DNA from: Hyaloraphidium curvatum
Taxonomy: Eukaryota > Monoblepharomycota > Hyaloraphidiomycetes > Hyaloraphidiales > Hyaloraphidiaceae
Direction: 5' to 3'
DNA: 64,000 nucleotides
Assembly (NCBI GenBank): GCA_025558095.1
Contig: JAIVFI010000015.1
Span: 1-64,000 of the forward strand
Below, in pieces: positions 54,175-63,865 of this stretch; the stretch's first letter is position 1; the number at the start of each line of letters is the position of its first letter. A program made the translations under genes and the position numbers. A model generated the notes under the pieces. That model saw only the letters and a program-made list of their open reading frames with translations, searched no databases and was not told the origin of the DNA.

Positions 54175-55704
54175 TCAGCGGCACACGTTGTCCATCTGAA
54201 TCCTCACCCCCAGACTCCTCGCGATCGTCCACGACCCCACAAGCACCGTGAAGGCCGTCGCCACGAACCCCCTCGCGGTACCGCTGCCCACGCGGAACCC
54301 GAGGAACTTGGCGCGGTACCGATCGGCGTCCGCGAACGAGCCCAGGAGGTTCTCGTGCTGCATCGCCGGCGCCACCGCCGGCGAGGCGAGGACGGCCGGG
54401 TCGGCGAGGGCGAGGAGGCGCTGCAGGCGCGACCGTGCGAGGGCGTACGAGGTCGCGGCGTCCTCGACCGATGTGTTGTTTGCCGCGACGACGAAGATGG
54501 TGCGGGCCATGTTGAGCAGCATGTGCACCCCCCCGGCCAGCACAAACACCGGCAGGCAGCTGGACGACACGATGTAGAGCACCGCGTCGGCGAATAGGAC
54601 CACGAGCATGGTCGACGACACCGCGGCCGGTGCTGAGGGTGCGGGTGCGGTTCATCCAATCGTGGGTCAGGCGGTCGTGCAGGGAGGCGTAGGAGGAGTC
54701 CAAAACGGGACGGTTGTTGGCCTCCACGGCACCGGACAGGGCTGCGTCCGCATCGGCGAGGAAGAAAGAGAGCGTGAGGAAGACGGCGCGGTTGTTGAGG
54801 CGCCTTTGGAGGGCGATCTGGGGCAAGCCCATCCGACGATCAAGGGCTGCACGGTCAGGCAGTACAGGGGAATGCTCAGGCCGATCAGGGTGGCGGCAAA
54901 GAGTACGCTCCACCAAACCGTCCATGTCTGCGCGCCGAGCGTGACCAGGGCCGTCCAGGCGCAGCAAAAGTGGCAGAAGATGTCGAGGGCCGCGGGGTAA
55001 ACCATGTCGGTCAGCCGGGCAGGGCCCATGACCGACAGGACGAAGCCGGCGCACGAGTCACGAGGGCAGGGACACAGTGGATCATCGCGCTGGTGCGAGA
55101 CCAGCGGCGACGAAGGCTCTTCGCGGAGGAGCATCCGGTAGCGCGCGATGGCGGCCAGGTCGAAACCGTCGAAGGAAGCGCCCGTCGTAGAGGGCAAGGG
55201 AGGCGGGGCAACGATTTCGGGGTCGCCGTCGTCGGATTTTCCCTCGACAGCGTCCCCGTCAGCGGTCGGCGCGAGCGTGCCGTCTGCCTCCCCGAAGTAC
55301 CGGAGCCAGGAGGTGCGGCCCAGCACCGTTGCGAAATAAAACACGATTGCGACGGTGGAAGTGATCGTCTGCGCGACCACTGCCACGGCCTTTTGCGTGG
55401 CGCCGAACTCGTCCCCGCCGAAGGCGTAAACCACGCCGACCAGGGCGATTTCCGGTAGGCTCACGAGAGCCCACAGATACGGCCAGCGCGCCGCAAACGG
55501 CGCGAGCACGATCTGATATCGTGCCCCTTCTAATCAGCAGCCCGGGCAGGCCGCTTAGGAGGTCGTCGCGGCCGAGCGGGGGCGCGGTTTCGCGGTTTCC
55601 CGGGGCGGCGGGGGCGCGTCGAACGACGGCGCCAGCTCCACCGGCGAGGGGAAGAGAGCCGCCCATTCCGCGGCGGAGAACTCAAAGTTGCCGCCGCGCT
55701 TCAT
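54175..55704 (-). pseudogene. Multi-TM CPC-x4-C family protein with several frameshifts
   Basis: Paralogue of the intact gene at 62,216-63,739 over its full length. It begins at ATG 55,704 with GNFEFSAAEWAALFPSP, then changes frame repeatedly: near 55,600 (to ETAPPLGRDDLLSGLPGLL), near 55,515 (to MLAPFAARWPYLW), near 54,830 where one G is lost relative to the relative's VVGMGLPQ, and near 54,620 where two bases are lost before DAVLYIVSS. The conserved DPLCPCPRDSCAG and the C-terminal SLGVRIQMDNVCR remain. At least four independent indels make it a pseudogene, barring poor sequence quality. Confidence 0.75.
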
Positions 55705-55859
55705 TCCGAGCCCGGAACGCGCGACCGGCGCCGACCTTGAATGGGTGGTTGGCGGATGTTCTCCGCGAGCATTCCGCAAAGGTGCCGCTACCACGCGTGC
55801 GCACCGCTCTTCTGATCCAGTTATCAAGCAGGTCTGCATCTTGCCATGTCCATCTCGAA

Positions 55860-56415
55860 CCTCGCAGATTATTTATCGTCCGGACCTGGCGCGGGTTGGT
55901 GACCTCAACGAAGTGACCGGTGCGGATCCCCGACCTGGGGCACGGGAACGGAACCAGGTGCTCCTCGATCTGAGGGCGGATGTTGCGGGCGAGGGCAAAG
56001 CGCCGCCACGGGCCGATGTCAATCGGGCGACCCGAATACATCTTTTCCACGCCTCGATCCACCCCCACATCGTCTCCCACCACTGGCCCAGGCGAACGGG
56101 ACTGTGATCGTCCCCGTGATGATTTGAGTTGGGGACTCGACGCACACTGCGTCGCCGTACAGCACAACCGAGTTGCAGTCTTGGCCAATCGCGAACGTCG
56201 GGCCGTTGCCGAGGTCGATGCAGGCCCCCGGCTCGCTGGTCCCCGTGACGACGGTGCAAGTTGAACGCCGTCGGGCGGCACCGAGAGGCCACGTGCCGCC
56301 GACGTCGTTGAACGAAAAGCAGTAGACCGTGCTGGCGGCGTAGCTTGGCCTCCAGCGCGGTCGAGGCAGTTGCTAGTGTAAGCGGCAGTAGAACGCGCCA
56401 TTGCGATAAGGGCAC
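55860..56415 (-). pseudogene. Possible secreted Cys-rich protein remnant
   Basis: A frame starting at 56,415 encodes a good signal peptide (MPLSQWRVLLPLTLATASTA); one base later a second frame reads STVYCFSFNDVGGTWPLG, TCTVVTGTSEPGACIDLG and CNSVVLYGDAVCVESP, with regular Cys spacing. A third frame (RPIDIGPWRRFALARNI) follows. The parts look coding but need frameshifts to be joined. Confidence 0.3.
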
Positions 56416-56489
56416 CGAGTGTCCGACTGCGCCGAAAAGCGGCGGGAGCGAGGCGGGGGGTTTCAGGAAGCGTTTGATGGGGGACGCGA

Positions 56490-56918
56490 TTGCCGGCGCT
56501 TAGTGACGGGTGGCCAGCCAGGTGTCCCTCAAACAAGCCAGACCTCCCCTCTCTCGGAGCGCTGTCCCATGTCGCGCTAGGCCACGTCAGAGAAATGCTC
56601 TCAAAATCCTTAGCAGACCGAGAATCGTCCTGCCCGGACCATCGCGAGCCGCGGGTGGACGCCAAGTGCGGCGGGTGGCTTGGGGCGGTGCGGCGGGCGG
56701 CTACACTTGTAAAATGCTGCATCCCCGCCGCCGCGTTTCAAATCGTCTGCACAGGCGGCAAGAAGATGTGCGTGGCCGGGGCCTCGGCCGCCCTGACCGT
56801 GACGCAAGGCGTGAAGCGGACCTGCGACGTTACTACCGGCCAGGTGGACAGTGGCACCGGAACGTGCTCCGAGTCACTCAAGGCTATTTTGGCGGGCTGC
56901 TGCGAGGCCTCGACTTGA
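56490..56918 (+). CDS. Possible small Cys-containing protein
   Basis: The last ~60 residues of this frame (IVCTGGKKMCVAGASAALTV, RTCDVTTGQVDSGTGTCSES, LAGCCEAST) show a spaced Cys pattern as in small secreted proteins. The N-terminal part looks non-coding and no signal peptide is evident, so the true 5' end is unknown. Confidence 0.25.
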   Translation: MPALSDGWPARCPSNKPDLPSLGALSHVALGHVREMLSKSLADRESSCPDHREPRVDAKCGGWLGAVRRAATLVKCCIPAAAFQIVCTGGKKMCVAGASAALTVTQGVKRTCDVTTGQVDSGTGTCSESLKAILAGCCEAST

Positions 56919-57391
56919 TTTGCGCTGGTGACATCCCAGTGTGTCGCGCTCCGGATGCGTGGTTGACTTCCCCCCCACCTCGCAGGCGCCCCTCGGAGAG
57001 TTCGGGGAGCTTGCTTGAAAGGGGAAGGGAGCTTTGGAGGAGTAGGAGAAGTGATTTCTCCTGCATTGCTACTTAGACCGTGTTGATCACTCCCCAAATG
57101 AACTCGCCGACGTCGCCGTCAGATGAGTGCACAAGCCGGTCGGGGGGGAGCGTAGATCTCCCGAAGCGCTGGACAATCTAGTCTATCACCGGCCCGGAAA
57201 GAAAACGATCACGAGATCAGCGTCCAAAGTCGAGTTGCCCGCGACTGAGTGGATAGAGCGAACGGACCGTACAGCCTTACTGTTTGCGCACCATGCAGGG
57301 CGACGGGACGACTCGCAATCGAGTCATCGCAGAGTCCGATGCCGCACCTCCCCCAGAGCTCCGACTCCAGTCCTGTTCCCCGCCTCCCGCC
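56919..57391. other. Intergenic, presumed promoter of CCCH gene
   Basis: No supported gene; somewhat less GC-rich than neighbours. Confidence 0.4.
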
Positions 57392-58320
57392 ATGCCCTCC
57401 TTCGCGCACGCCATCCCCGTCGCCCCCGCCTCCCGCGACGGGCCCTACCCGCCCGGCCACCTGCTGCGCAAGTCGCGCCTGTGCCGGTACTTCTCGACCC
57501 CGCAGGGGTGCAGCAACGGGGACAACTGCTCCTTCGCACACGGTCCGTTGCTTTCCTCGGGTGAGGTTGTGGTCGGCTGACGTGTGGTGAAGGGACGGAC
57601 GAGATGCGCCAGGCGCCGCAATACTCCGCGACCCCGCGTCCGCGACCGCCTCCCCCGCCTCCGCCCCCGCCCCCGCCTCGCAGGGACGAGGACTGGGACA
57701 CGAGGAACGACGGCGGCCGGACGGAGGGCCTGGGCATCTCGACGCGGGTGGGGCGGCCCGTCGAATGTGCCGAGTCATCGGTGCTGATTCCCCCCGCGGG
57801 GGCGCAGGAACGGGACTGGCGGGGCGACGGGCGGGAGTGGTTCGAAGACCGGCGGTGGAACGATCACGGCGATACTGCAGCAGCCAAGCGCGCTCACTCC
57901 GAGGTGCCCCCGCTCGCCGCCGCCGCGATCGCCCTTTCCTGACGCGGCCCGAAAACGCAGCACGACGAACCCCGCATCAGCATCGGAACCCCTTCCACCG
58001 CCTCCACCCTCGTTTCCTTCCTCCCTCCCCCGCCCGACCCTTTCGCCCGCGCGCGGCAGCTCGAATCGCTCCTCGAACGTGCCGACGCCTCGGCCCGCGA
58101 CCGGGAGCGCGACGTCTCCCACCTCCGCTCGCGCATCGCCGCGCTGGAATCCGAGCTGGAGGAGGAGAGGGAAAGGAGGAGGGAGGCCGAGGGCAGGGCG
58201 AGGCAGTACGAGTCGCTGGTGGGGGGCCTGGAAGGGGTTGCGGGGGACGCGGAGGCGCTGGGGAGGCGGGCGGGGGCTCTGTGGCGGCAGATCGGGGCGC
58301 TGTCGAGGGGGAGCGGATGA
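57392..58320 (+). CDS. CCCH zinc-finger protein with C-terminal coiled coil
   Basis: Three exons (57,392-57,542; 57,593-57,903; 57,961-58,320), introns of 50 and 57 nt, 273 aa. Near residue 30 is one CCCH finger, CRYFSTPQGCSNGDNCSFAH (C-x8-C-x5-C-x3-H), the class that binds RNA. Exon 2 is Pro-rich (a run of about 11 Pro), then acidic/Arg/Trp-rich. Exon 3 forms a long heptad coil (RQLESLLERADASARDRERD ... ALESELEEERERRREAEGRA) and ends GALWRQIGALSRGSG. A dimeric RNA-binding protein is a reasonable inference. The last exon has relatives at 53,633-53,987 and at the right edge of the window, and its 3' end is duplicated in tandem (58,207-58,498). Confidence 0.7.
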
Positions 58321-58498
58321 TCGGCATTGCGATGGAGATGGATCGTCACGGATACGAGTCGCTGGTGGGGGGCCTGGAAGGGGTTGCGGGGGACGCGGAG
58401 GCGCTGGGGAGGCGGGCGGGGGCTCTGTGGCGGCAGATCGGGGCGCTGTCGAGGGGGAGCGGATGATCGGCATTGCGATGGAGATGGATCGTCACGGA
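58207..58498. repeat. Perfect or near-perfect 146-bp tandem duplication (2 copies)
   Basis: Copy 1 is 58,207-58,352 and copy 2 is 58,353-58,498. The unit covers the last ~37 codons and stop of the CCCH gene plus 32 bp of 3' flank. The second copy brings another in-frame-like coiled-coil tail that is not translated because copy 1 already has the stop. The stop codon of the convergent glycosyltransferase (58,492-58,494) lies at the end of copy 2. Confidence 0.9.
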
Positions 58499-59283
58499 GC
58501 GTTGAAGTTCGCGCTGTGCCGCCGGTAGTACAGCAGCCCCTCGGGAACGTGGGCCACCGTCGCGTTGCGCGCCAGCAGCGCCCTGTACATGTCGTAATCC
58601 TCCTCGGCCTTTTTTGCGTCGGGTCCCTGGCCGGCCTTGCGGCTGGTGCGCATGTAGCCCCCCGCGGCGCGCAAGGCGGCGGTGCGTTGGAGCATGCCGC
58701 CCGAGTGGATCGTCGAGATGTTCCAGTACATGCCCTCGGGGACGGGGTGCATGATGCTGCGGAAGTGGTCTACGACCGCGGACGGGCCGGGGGAGGAGTT
58801 GACGAGGATGTAGTCGTACTTGACCACGTCGGCGTCGACGGCGGCGGTGCGCTCGTGGAGGTCCCTCCTGAACCAGTTGTCCGCGCCCAGGAAGATCATC
58901 CGCTCCGTGGCAACGCGGTCCAGGACGTCCTGCCAGTTCGCGATGGTCCCCAGCCGCTCTGGCCGCATCATGAAGGCCACCTCGGGGTAGAGCGCCGGCA
59001 GGTGTCCGCAGTCGCCCGCGCCGTCGTCCACGAACCAGATGAAATCGAAGGGGCGGGACTGCCCGAGCGCGGTCTCGAGCGCGTGCGCGGCGAGGTGGCC
59101 GTAGCGGAACGAGGCGACGATGGCGGTGGTCGCGTTGGGCCGCAGCGGCGCGCCGGGCGGGTGGACGGGCGGCCACAGCGACGGGTCTGTGCCGGGCGAC
59201 CGGGCGGGCGGCGGGCGCGACAGCCACGCGGCGGAGAGCACGAGGCACGCGGCGGCGGCGGCGGTGAGCGCCGGACGTCCCAT
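58492..59283 (-). CDS. GT-A fold glycosyltransferase (family 2-like), type II membrane
   Basis: Single exon, 263 aa; the ATG at 59,283 (MGRPALTAAAAACLVLSAAW) gives a short cytoplasmic end and a signal anchor, as expected for a Golgi/ER transferase. The catalytic part shows ATTAIVASFRYGHLAAHALE, a nucleotide-binding FIWFVDDGAGDC, FLGADNWFRRDL in the place of the DXD region, and EEDYDMYRALLARNATVAHV near the end, the ED-x-x-x-motif typical of GT2. Donor and acceptor not predictable. Confidence 0.7.
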   Translation of the reverse strand: MGRPALTAAAAACLVLSAAWLSRPPPARSPGTDPSLWPPVHPPGAPLRPNATTAIVASFRYGHLAAHALETALGQSRPFDFIWFVDDGAGDCGHLPALYPEVAFMMRPERLGTIANWQDVLDRVATERMIFLGADNWFRRDLHERTAAVDADVVKYDYILVNSSPGPSAVVDHFRSIMHPVPEGMYWNISTIHSGGMLQRTAALRAAGGYMRTSRKAGQGPDAKKAEEDYDMYRALLARNATVAHVPEGLLYYRRHSANFNAP

Positions 59284-59408
59284 GCCTGCATGGCAGCGCT
59301 CCGAAGGGTGCCCGGATGGCTGGCCGGCGTTGTGTTTGGACCCCAACTCCCGCCCAAGGATCCGGATCCGGGTGTTTACAAACAACGGGCAAACCGCCCC
59401 TCCGCGGA

Positions 59409-60263
59409 ATGGAGTTTCTGGCCGACCGCGTGCGGCGCGACGGCTTCGCGGTGCTCCCCGCCGCGCTCACCCCCGCCGACGTCGCCGCCGCCCGCGCGAC
59501 CGTCCTCGCGCACCGGCACCTCCTGCGCAACACCCGGCCGACGCCCTCCGCCGGACACCTCGCCGGCTTCCACCGCTTCCCCGAACTGGAGCCGCTGCAT
59601 ACATTGCTCACCTCCTGCCCCGGCGTCCGCGAATGCATCGCCCGTCTGTGCCCCGGCGGCGCACGGACCATCGAGATGTCCGACATCACCGTCGACCGCT
59701 CCCAAGCGTGGCACAAGGACCTCCTCCGCGGCCCTTTCCGCACGCTGCTGGGCTGCACCGACCCGTGCGCACGCTGGCACTCCTCCGCGTTCAAGGTGCT
59801 GCTGTACCTGCAGCCCTCTTCCTCGCTGGTGGTCGTCCCCGGCTCGCACGAACGGGACGTTGACCTATCAGACGACGAGGCCGCAGTTCCCCACCCGGAC
59901 GAGGAGGTCGTCCGCGTGGCCGTGCAGCCGGGCGACGTGGTTGTGCTGGACGTGTGCTGCACGCACCGCGGGTCGGACGAGGATGCGTTCCGCCCGGGGG
60001 GGGAGCCCAAGGTGCTCGTGTCGACGGTGTTTGGCGCCAGTGGAAGCACGCTGGCGGACAGGTTGGAGCTGGGGAACGCTGTGCGGCTGGCGTGGTGGAT
60101 GAAGAGGACCGAGGGGGGAGGGGGGTACGCGGGCCGGGGGCCGCCGGAGGTACCGTTCGAGGTGTTTGGGCTGGATGATGGGGCGGAGGAAAGGCGGGTG
60201 CCGGGGAAGGATTGGCTCACGCCGGGGGAAGAGGATCGGCGGCCGGCTGGGCCGCGGCTTTAG
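59409..60263 (+). CDS. Phytanoyl-CoA dioxygenase (PhyH)-like Fe(II)/2-oxoglutarate enzyme
   Basis: Single exon, 284 aa, ATG at 59,409 (MEFLADRVRRDGFAVLPAAL, the usual N-terminus of the family). Iron ligands: HKD in SQAWHKDLL (HxD) near residue 102, and the distal His in GDVVVLDVCCTHRGSDE near residue 187. SSLVVVPGSHERD is the conserved PGSH segment. The enzyme hydroxylates a small substrate with O2 and 2-oxoglutarate; the substrate is unknown and peroxisomal targeting is not evident at the C-terminus. It is divergent from the glycosyltransferase, with 125 bp between starts. Confidence 0.75.
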   Translation: MEFLADRVRRDGFAVLPAALTPADVAAARATVLAHRHLLRNTRPTPSAGHLAGFHRFPELEPLHTLLTSCPGVRECIARLCPGGARTIEMSDITVDRSQAWHKDLLRGPFRTLLGCTDPCARWHSSAFKVLLYLQPSSSLVVVPGSHERDVDLSDDEAAVPHPDEEVVRVAVQPGDVVVLDVCCTHRGSDEDAFRPGGEPKVLVSTVFGASGSTLADRLELGNAVRLAWWMKRTEGGGGYAGRGPPEVPFEVFGLDDGAEERRVPGKDWLTPGEEDRRPAGPRL

Positions 60264-60495
60264 GGTGGAGGAAAGGTTGAGGATCGCGGTGGTTCCGTGG
60301 GGGCAGGCCGGGGCGCTGTTGCAGGGAGCGACGGCATTGCGAAATCAATGCTCTGCTTGAAACCTTGGAAGTAGAAGTTGGGAGCGGGGCCCATGCCCAC
60401 GGCCAGTGAAGCCGGCCTGTCTGTTGGCGCCATCGTTCACCTTTGCCTCTCGCGTCCCACCTCCGCCATCCAGGTCCCCTCTCCGCCCGCCCGCG

Positions 60496-62062
60496 ATGCC
60501 CACGGCCGACGCAGAACTCGCCAAGGCGGCCATCGCCTACCCGCCCGTGCCCAACGCGGCGCTGGCGGCGCTGACGCAGGTCAAGTACGAGACGCCCGCG
60601 AGGTGCGCTTCGCTCTGCTTGGCGGCGGGGACGGGCGGCGGAGGACTGGGGCGCAAAATTGCGGCGCATCGTGGGGAGATGAAAGCAGAGGACGCGATTC
60701 CGGCGCGATGGAGGGGTCGGAACGCCGGGACGGAGGCCTGACCGCGTGTCTCCCAACCCCGCAGCCACCCGCACCTCGCCGTGATCTCGCTCAACCGGCC
60801 CAAAGTCGCCAACACCATGTGCGTCCCTCTCCATTCTGTTTGTCCCGCGCGCCCCGGGCTCATCGCCGCCCGCAGCTCCCGCACGATGACCAACGAGCTC
60901 GACCTCGCCTTCCTCGCCGCGGCGCAGGACCCCGCCGTCCGCGTGATCGTGCTCCGCGGGGAGGGCAGGCATTTCTCGTCGGGGCACGACCTGGGGACGC
61001 CGGAGCAGATGTCGGACCCGCACTGGAACGCCCTGTCGACGAGCGGGTTCAGGGGGGATTTTGAGAAGTTCTCGTCTCTGGATGTGGAGGCGGTGCTCAG
61101 GTGGAGGAGCATCGGGAAGATCGTGGTGGCGGCGGTCAAGGGGTGTGGGTTTCCGTCGCGTGGTGGACGGAGGGCTGGCAAAGGGGTCTGACCGGGTTCC
61201 GCTCGCCGTGCTATCACTGCTCCACCGCTCATCACCCTCCACCACGGGCGTCGATTCTTCCGCCATCTGACTGCCAGTCGTCGTCTACCACGGTTGCTCG
61301 CTCGCCGCAATCGCCGACATCGTCATCGCCGCCGACGACTTGAAGTACATGCCCACCATGGTGCAAGCCTTCATGCTGCCGTGGGACCTGGCGCTGAACG
61401 CGAAAAAGGTGGGCGGGATAGACTCGGCGATGATGGCGGGACCTTTATCGTGAGCGTTCGCGTTGCCCACAGGTCAAGGAGATCGTCCTCACCAAGCGCA
61501 TCGTCGAGGCCCGCGAGGCGGAGGAGCTCGGCATCGTATGTCCCCCCCCCGCCTTGCCCCTCCCTAGCACCCTCGCTTACGCCCGTGATTGGTAGGTCAA
61601 CCGCGTCGTCCCCACGGGAACCGAGGACGCCGAAGCCTTCCGGATCGCCGACCTGATCGCGGAGAACACGGACCCGTTCCAGGCGCGGATGATGAAGATG
61701 GGCGTGAACCAGGTTCGTCCTTCCTCTTGGGCAGCGATGGACGGCGGTGCTGACGCAGGGAGCAGGCGCAGGACGCGGCGGGGCTGACGGCGCACGTCAG
61801 GGGGAACCTCGGGGTGTACGGGAGCTACTCGGCGTCGAGGTTCGACCCGGGGGCGACGGTGGACTACGCCAAGGCGATGGTGGGTTCCCGCGAACTGCCC
61901 GACATCGGCTCAGGCTGATTGCCGTGGGTCTTCGCACGGTCGAACCCACAGGCGGAAAAGAAGCTCGCGCCCATTCCGAACGCGCTCAAGGAGGAGACGT
62001 ACTACTGGACGCGGACGGCGCCGCGGGATGCGGCGGGGCACAGGGGCAAGGCCAAGATCTGA
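60496..62062 (+). CDS. Enoyl-CoA hydratase/isomerase family protein
   Basis: Eight exons: 60,496-60,602; 60,765-60,818; 60,876-61,144; 61,278-61,408; 61,473-61,535; 61,596-61,712; 61,763-61,879; 61,952-62,062. Phases agree and give 322 aa. Crotonase markers: AVISLNRPKVANTI at the first strand, GRHFSSGHDLG (first oxyanion-hole strand, normally GxxFSAGxDL), KIVVAAVKG, and in place of the GGG(L/C) loop a degenerate HGCSLAAIADIVIAADD; later VKEIVLTKRIVEAREAEELG and VNRVVP. The second oxyanion-hole Gly pair and the catalytic Glu positions are altered, so the specific reaction is uncertain (hydratase, isomerase or another crotonase). The acceptor of exon 7 could also be 3 nt later. Confidence 0.8.
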
Positions 62063-62215
62063 TCGGAATAGAGGACCGATCGGGTCGCACTTTCGGGAAC
62101 GTTGCCAAGATCGGCAGCGGGACGTTGGCGGGAGCGCGCTTTGGCGCCCGCCACCCATCGCACCCGCTGACTGCCCACGGCCGTCCCCCTGCTGGGCGCG
62201 CTTCCGGCACTCGCG

Positions 62216-63739
62216 ATGAAGGAAAATGGAGAGTTCCAGTTCTCCGCCGCGGAATGGGCTGCACTATTCCCGTCGCCGGTGGAGCTGGCGCCCTCTTTCG
62301 ACCCGCCGCCGCCGCCGCGCGAGATGCCGCCCCCGCTCGGCCGTGCGGACCTCCTCGGCGGGCTGCCGCCATTGCTTCGCGCTGCGGCACGCTACCAGAT
62401 CATGCTCGCACCGATTGCGGCGTACTGGCCGTACCTTTGGGCCTTCCTTCATACCCCGATCTTCGGCCTGCTCGGCGCCGTCTACGCGTTTGGCGGGGAC
62501 GAGTTCGGCGCCACCCAGAAGGCCGTAGCCATTGCCACCCTGTCGCTCTCTTTCACCACCGCCCTGGTCTTCTACTTCGTCAGCGTGCTGGGTCGCACCC
62601 ATTGGATGCGGTTCTTTGGCGACGCGGACGGCCCAATCCCGCCCACCGACGATGATGCCAAGGTGGCAAATGGAGACGTGGAGAGGGCTGCCCCAGCTCC
62701 CTCGCCCCCTCCCACGGGCGCGTCGTTCGATCGCTCTGATCTGGCCGCCGTGGTTCGCTACGGGGTGCTTGTCCGAGGGCACCCAGAGTCGCCCCTTGTT
62801 TCGCATCGGCCCAACGACCCCCTATGTCCTTGCCAGCGCGATTCCTGCGCAGGACCGATTGTTTCCGTCATGGGGCCCGTCCGTTTGGCCGACATGCTGT
62901 ACCCGGCGGTGCTCGATATCTTCACACACTTTTGTGCGGCCTGGACGGCTCTGGTCACGCTGGCCTCCCAAACCTGGACGACTTGGTGGAGCGCCCTGTT
63001 TGCCGCCGTCTTTGTTGGCGTGGCGATTCCCCTGTATTCTTTGACCGTGCAGCCCTTGGTCGTCGGGATGGGCCTGCCCCAGATGGCTCTGCAGCGCCGC
63101 ATCAACAACCGCGCCATCACCTTGACTCTCTCCTCCTTCCTCACCGGCGCCGAGGCTGTTTTGTCCGGCGGTGCGTCTCTGGAGCCCGGGAACGCCGAGA
63201 TGCCGGCACTGGATTCTTCATACGCGACCCTCCACGACGGCCTGACCCACGAGTGGATGAACCGCACCCTCACCCTCAGCCGCGGCCGCGGCGGCCTCGT
63301 CGCCCTGCTTGTCGCCATGTTCCTGAATGCCGTGCTCTACATCGTCTCGTCCAGCTGTGTGCCGGTCTGGGTTCTCGGAGCGCTGGTGCAGATGCTCGTC
63401 AATCTCGCCCGCACCCTCTTCGTCGTCGCGGCAAACAACACATCGGTTGAGGACGCCGCGACATCGTACGCCCTCGCCCGGTCGCGGCTGCAGCGCCTCC
63501 TCGCCCTCGCCGACCCCGCGGTCCTCGCCTCCCCGGCGGTCGGCCCGGCGATGCAGCACGAGAAACTCCTGGGCTCGTTCGCGGACGCGGATCGGTACCG
63601 CGCCAAGTTCCTCGGGTTCCGCGTGGGCAGCGGGACCGCGAGGGGGTTCGTGGTGACGGCCTTCACGGTGCTCGTGGGGTCGTGGACGATCGCGAGGAGC
63701 TTGGGGGTGAGGATACAGATGGACAACGTGTGCCGTTGA
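62216..63739 (+). CDS. Multi-TM membrane protein, CPC-x4-C family (intact member)
   Basis: Single exon, 507 aa, no recognised domain. N-terminal motif FSAAEWAALFPSPVELAPSF, then hydrophobic segments (YLWAFLHTPIFGLLGAVYAF; AVAIATLSLSFTTALVFYFV), an acidic/Pro-rich loop, the motif DPLCPCQRDSCAGPIVSVMG, two further segments (WSALFAAVFVGVAIPLYSLT and neighbours), an exposed region, then LVALLVAMFLNAVLYIVSS and a long helix (NTSVEDAATSYALARSRLQR), a last hydrophobic stretch and the C-terminal LGVRIQMDNVCR. Best reading: 6-8 TM helices. Relatives in this window are at 35,962-37,412, 54,175-55,704 (broken) and 15,254-15,660 (fragment). Tail-to-tail with a coiled-coil gene, as at 53-55 kb. Confidence 0.75.
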   Translation: MKENGEFQFSAAEWAALFPSPVELAPSFDPPPPPREMPPPLGRADLLGGLPPLLRAAARYQIMLAPIAAYWPYLWAFLHTPIFGLLGAVYAFGGDEFGATQKAVAIATLSLSFTTALVFYFVSVLGRTHWMRFFGDADGPIPPTDDDAKVANGDVERAAPAPSPPPTGASFDRSDLAAVVRYGVLVRGHPESPLVSHRPNDPLCPCQRDSCAGPIVSVMGPVRLADMLYPAVLDIFTHFCAAWTALVTLASQTWTTWWSALFAAVFVGVAIPLYSLTVQPLVVGMGLPQMALQRRINNRAITLTLSSFLTGAEAVLSGGASLEPGNAEMPALDSSYATLHDGLTHEWMNRTLTLSRGRGGLVALLVAMFLNAVLYIVSSSCVPVWVLGALVQMLVNLARTLFVVAANNTSVEDAATSYALARSRLQRLLALADPAVLASPAVGPAMQHEKLLGSFADADRYRAKFLGFRVGSGTARGFVVTAFTVLVGSWTIARSLGVRIQMDNVCR

Positions 63740-63865
63740 CCGGTACAGTCGCCGCAGGTATTTGACGTTGTGTATCGGGGGTCGTGAAGCAGTGGGATCG
63801 GCCCTTTCTCGTCGCTCGCCCCTCGACCTGCCGGCCGTCTCCGCGAACCCCCCCTGCATGTCACC

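Noticed and set aside
58327-60102. Long plus- and minus-strand frames across the glycosyltransferase and dioxygenase
   Set aside because: They are alternative frames of well-supported genes and read through the 146-bp duplication; no motif of their own.
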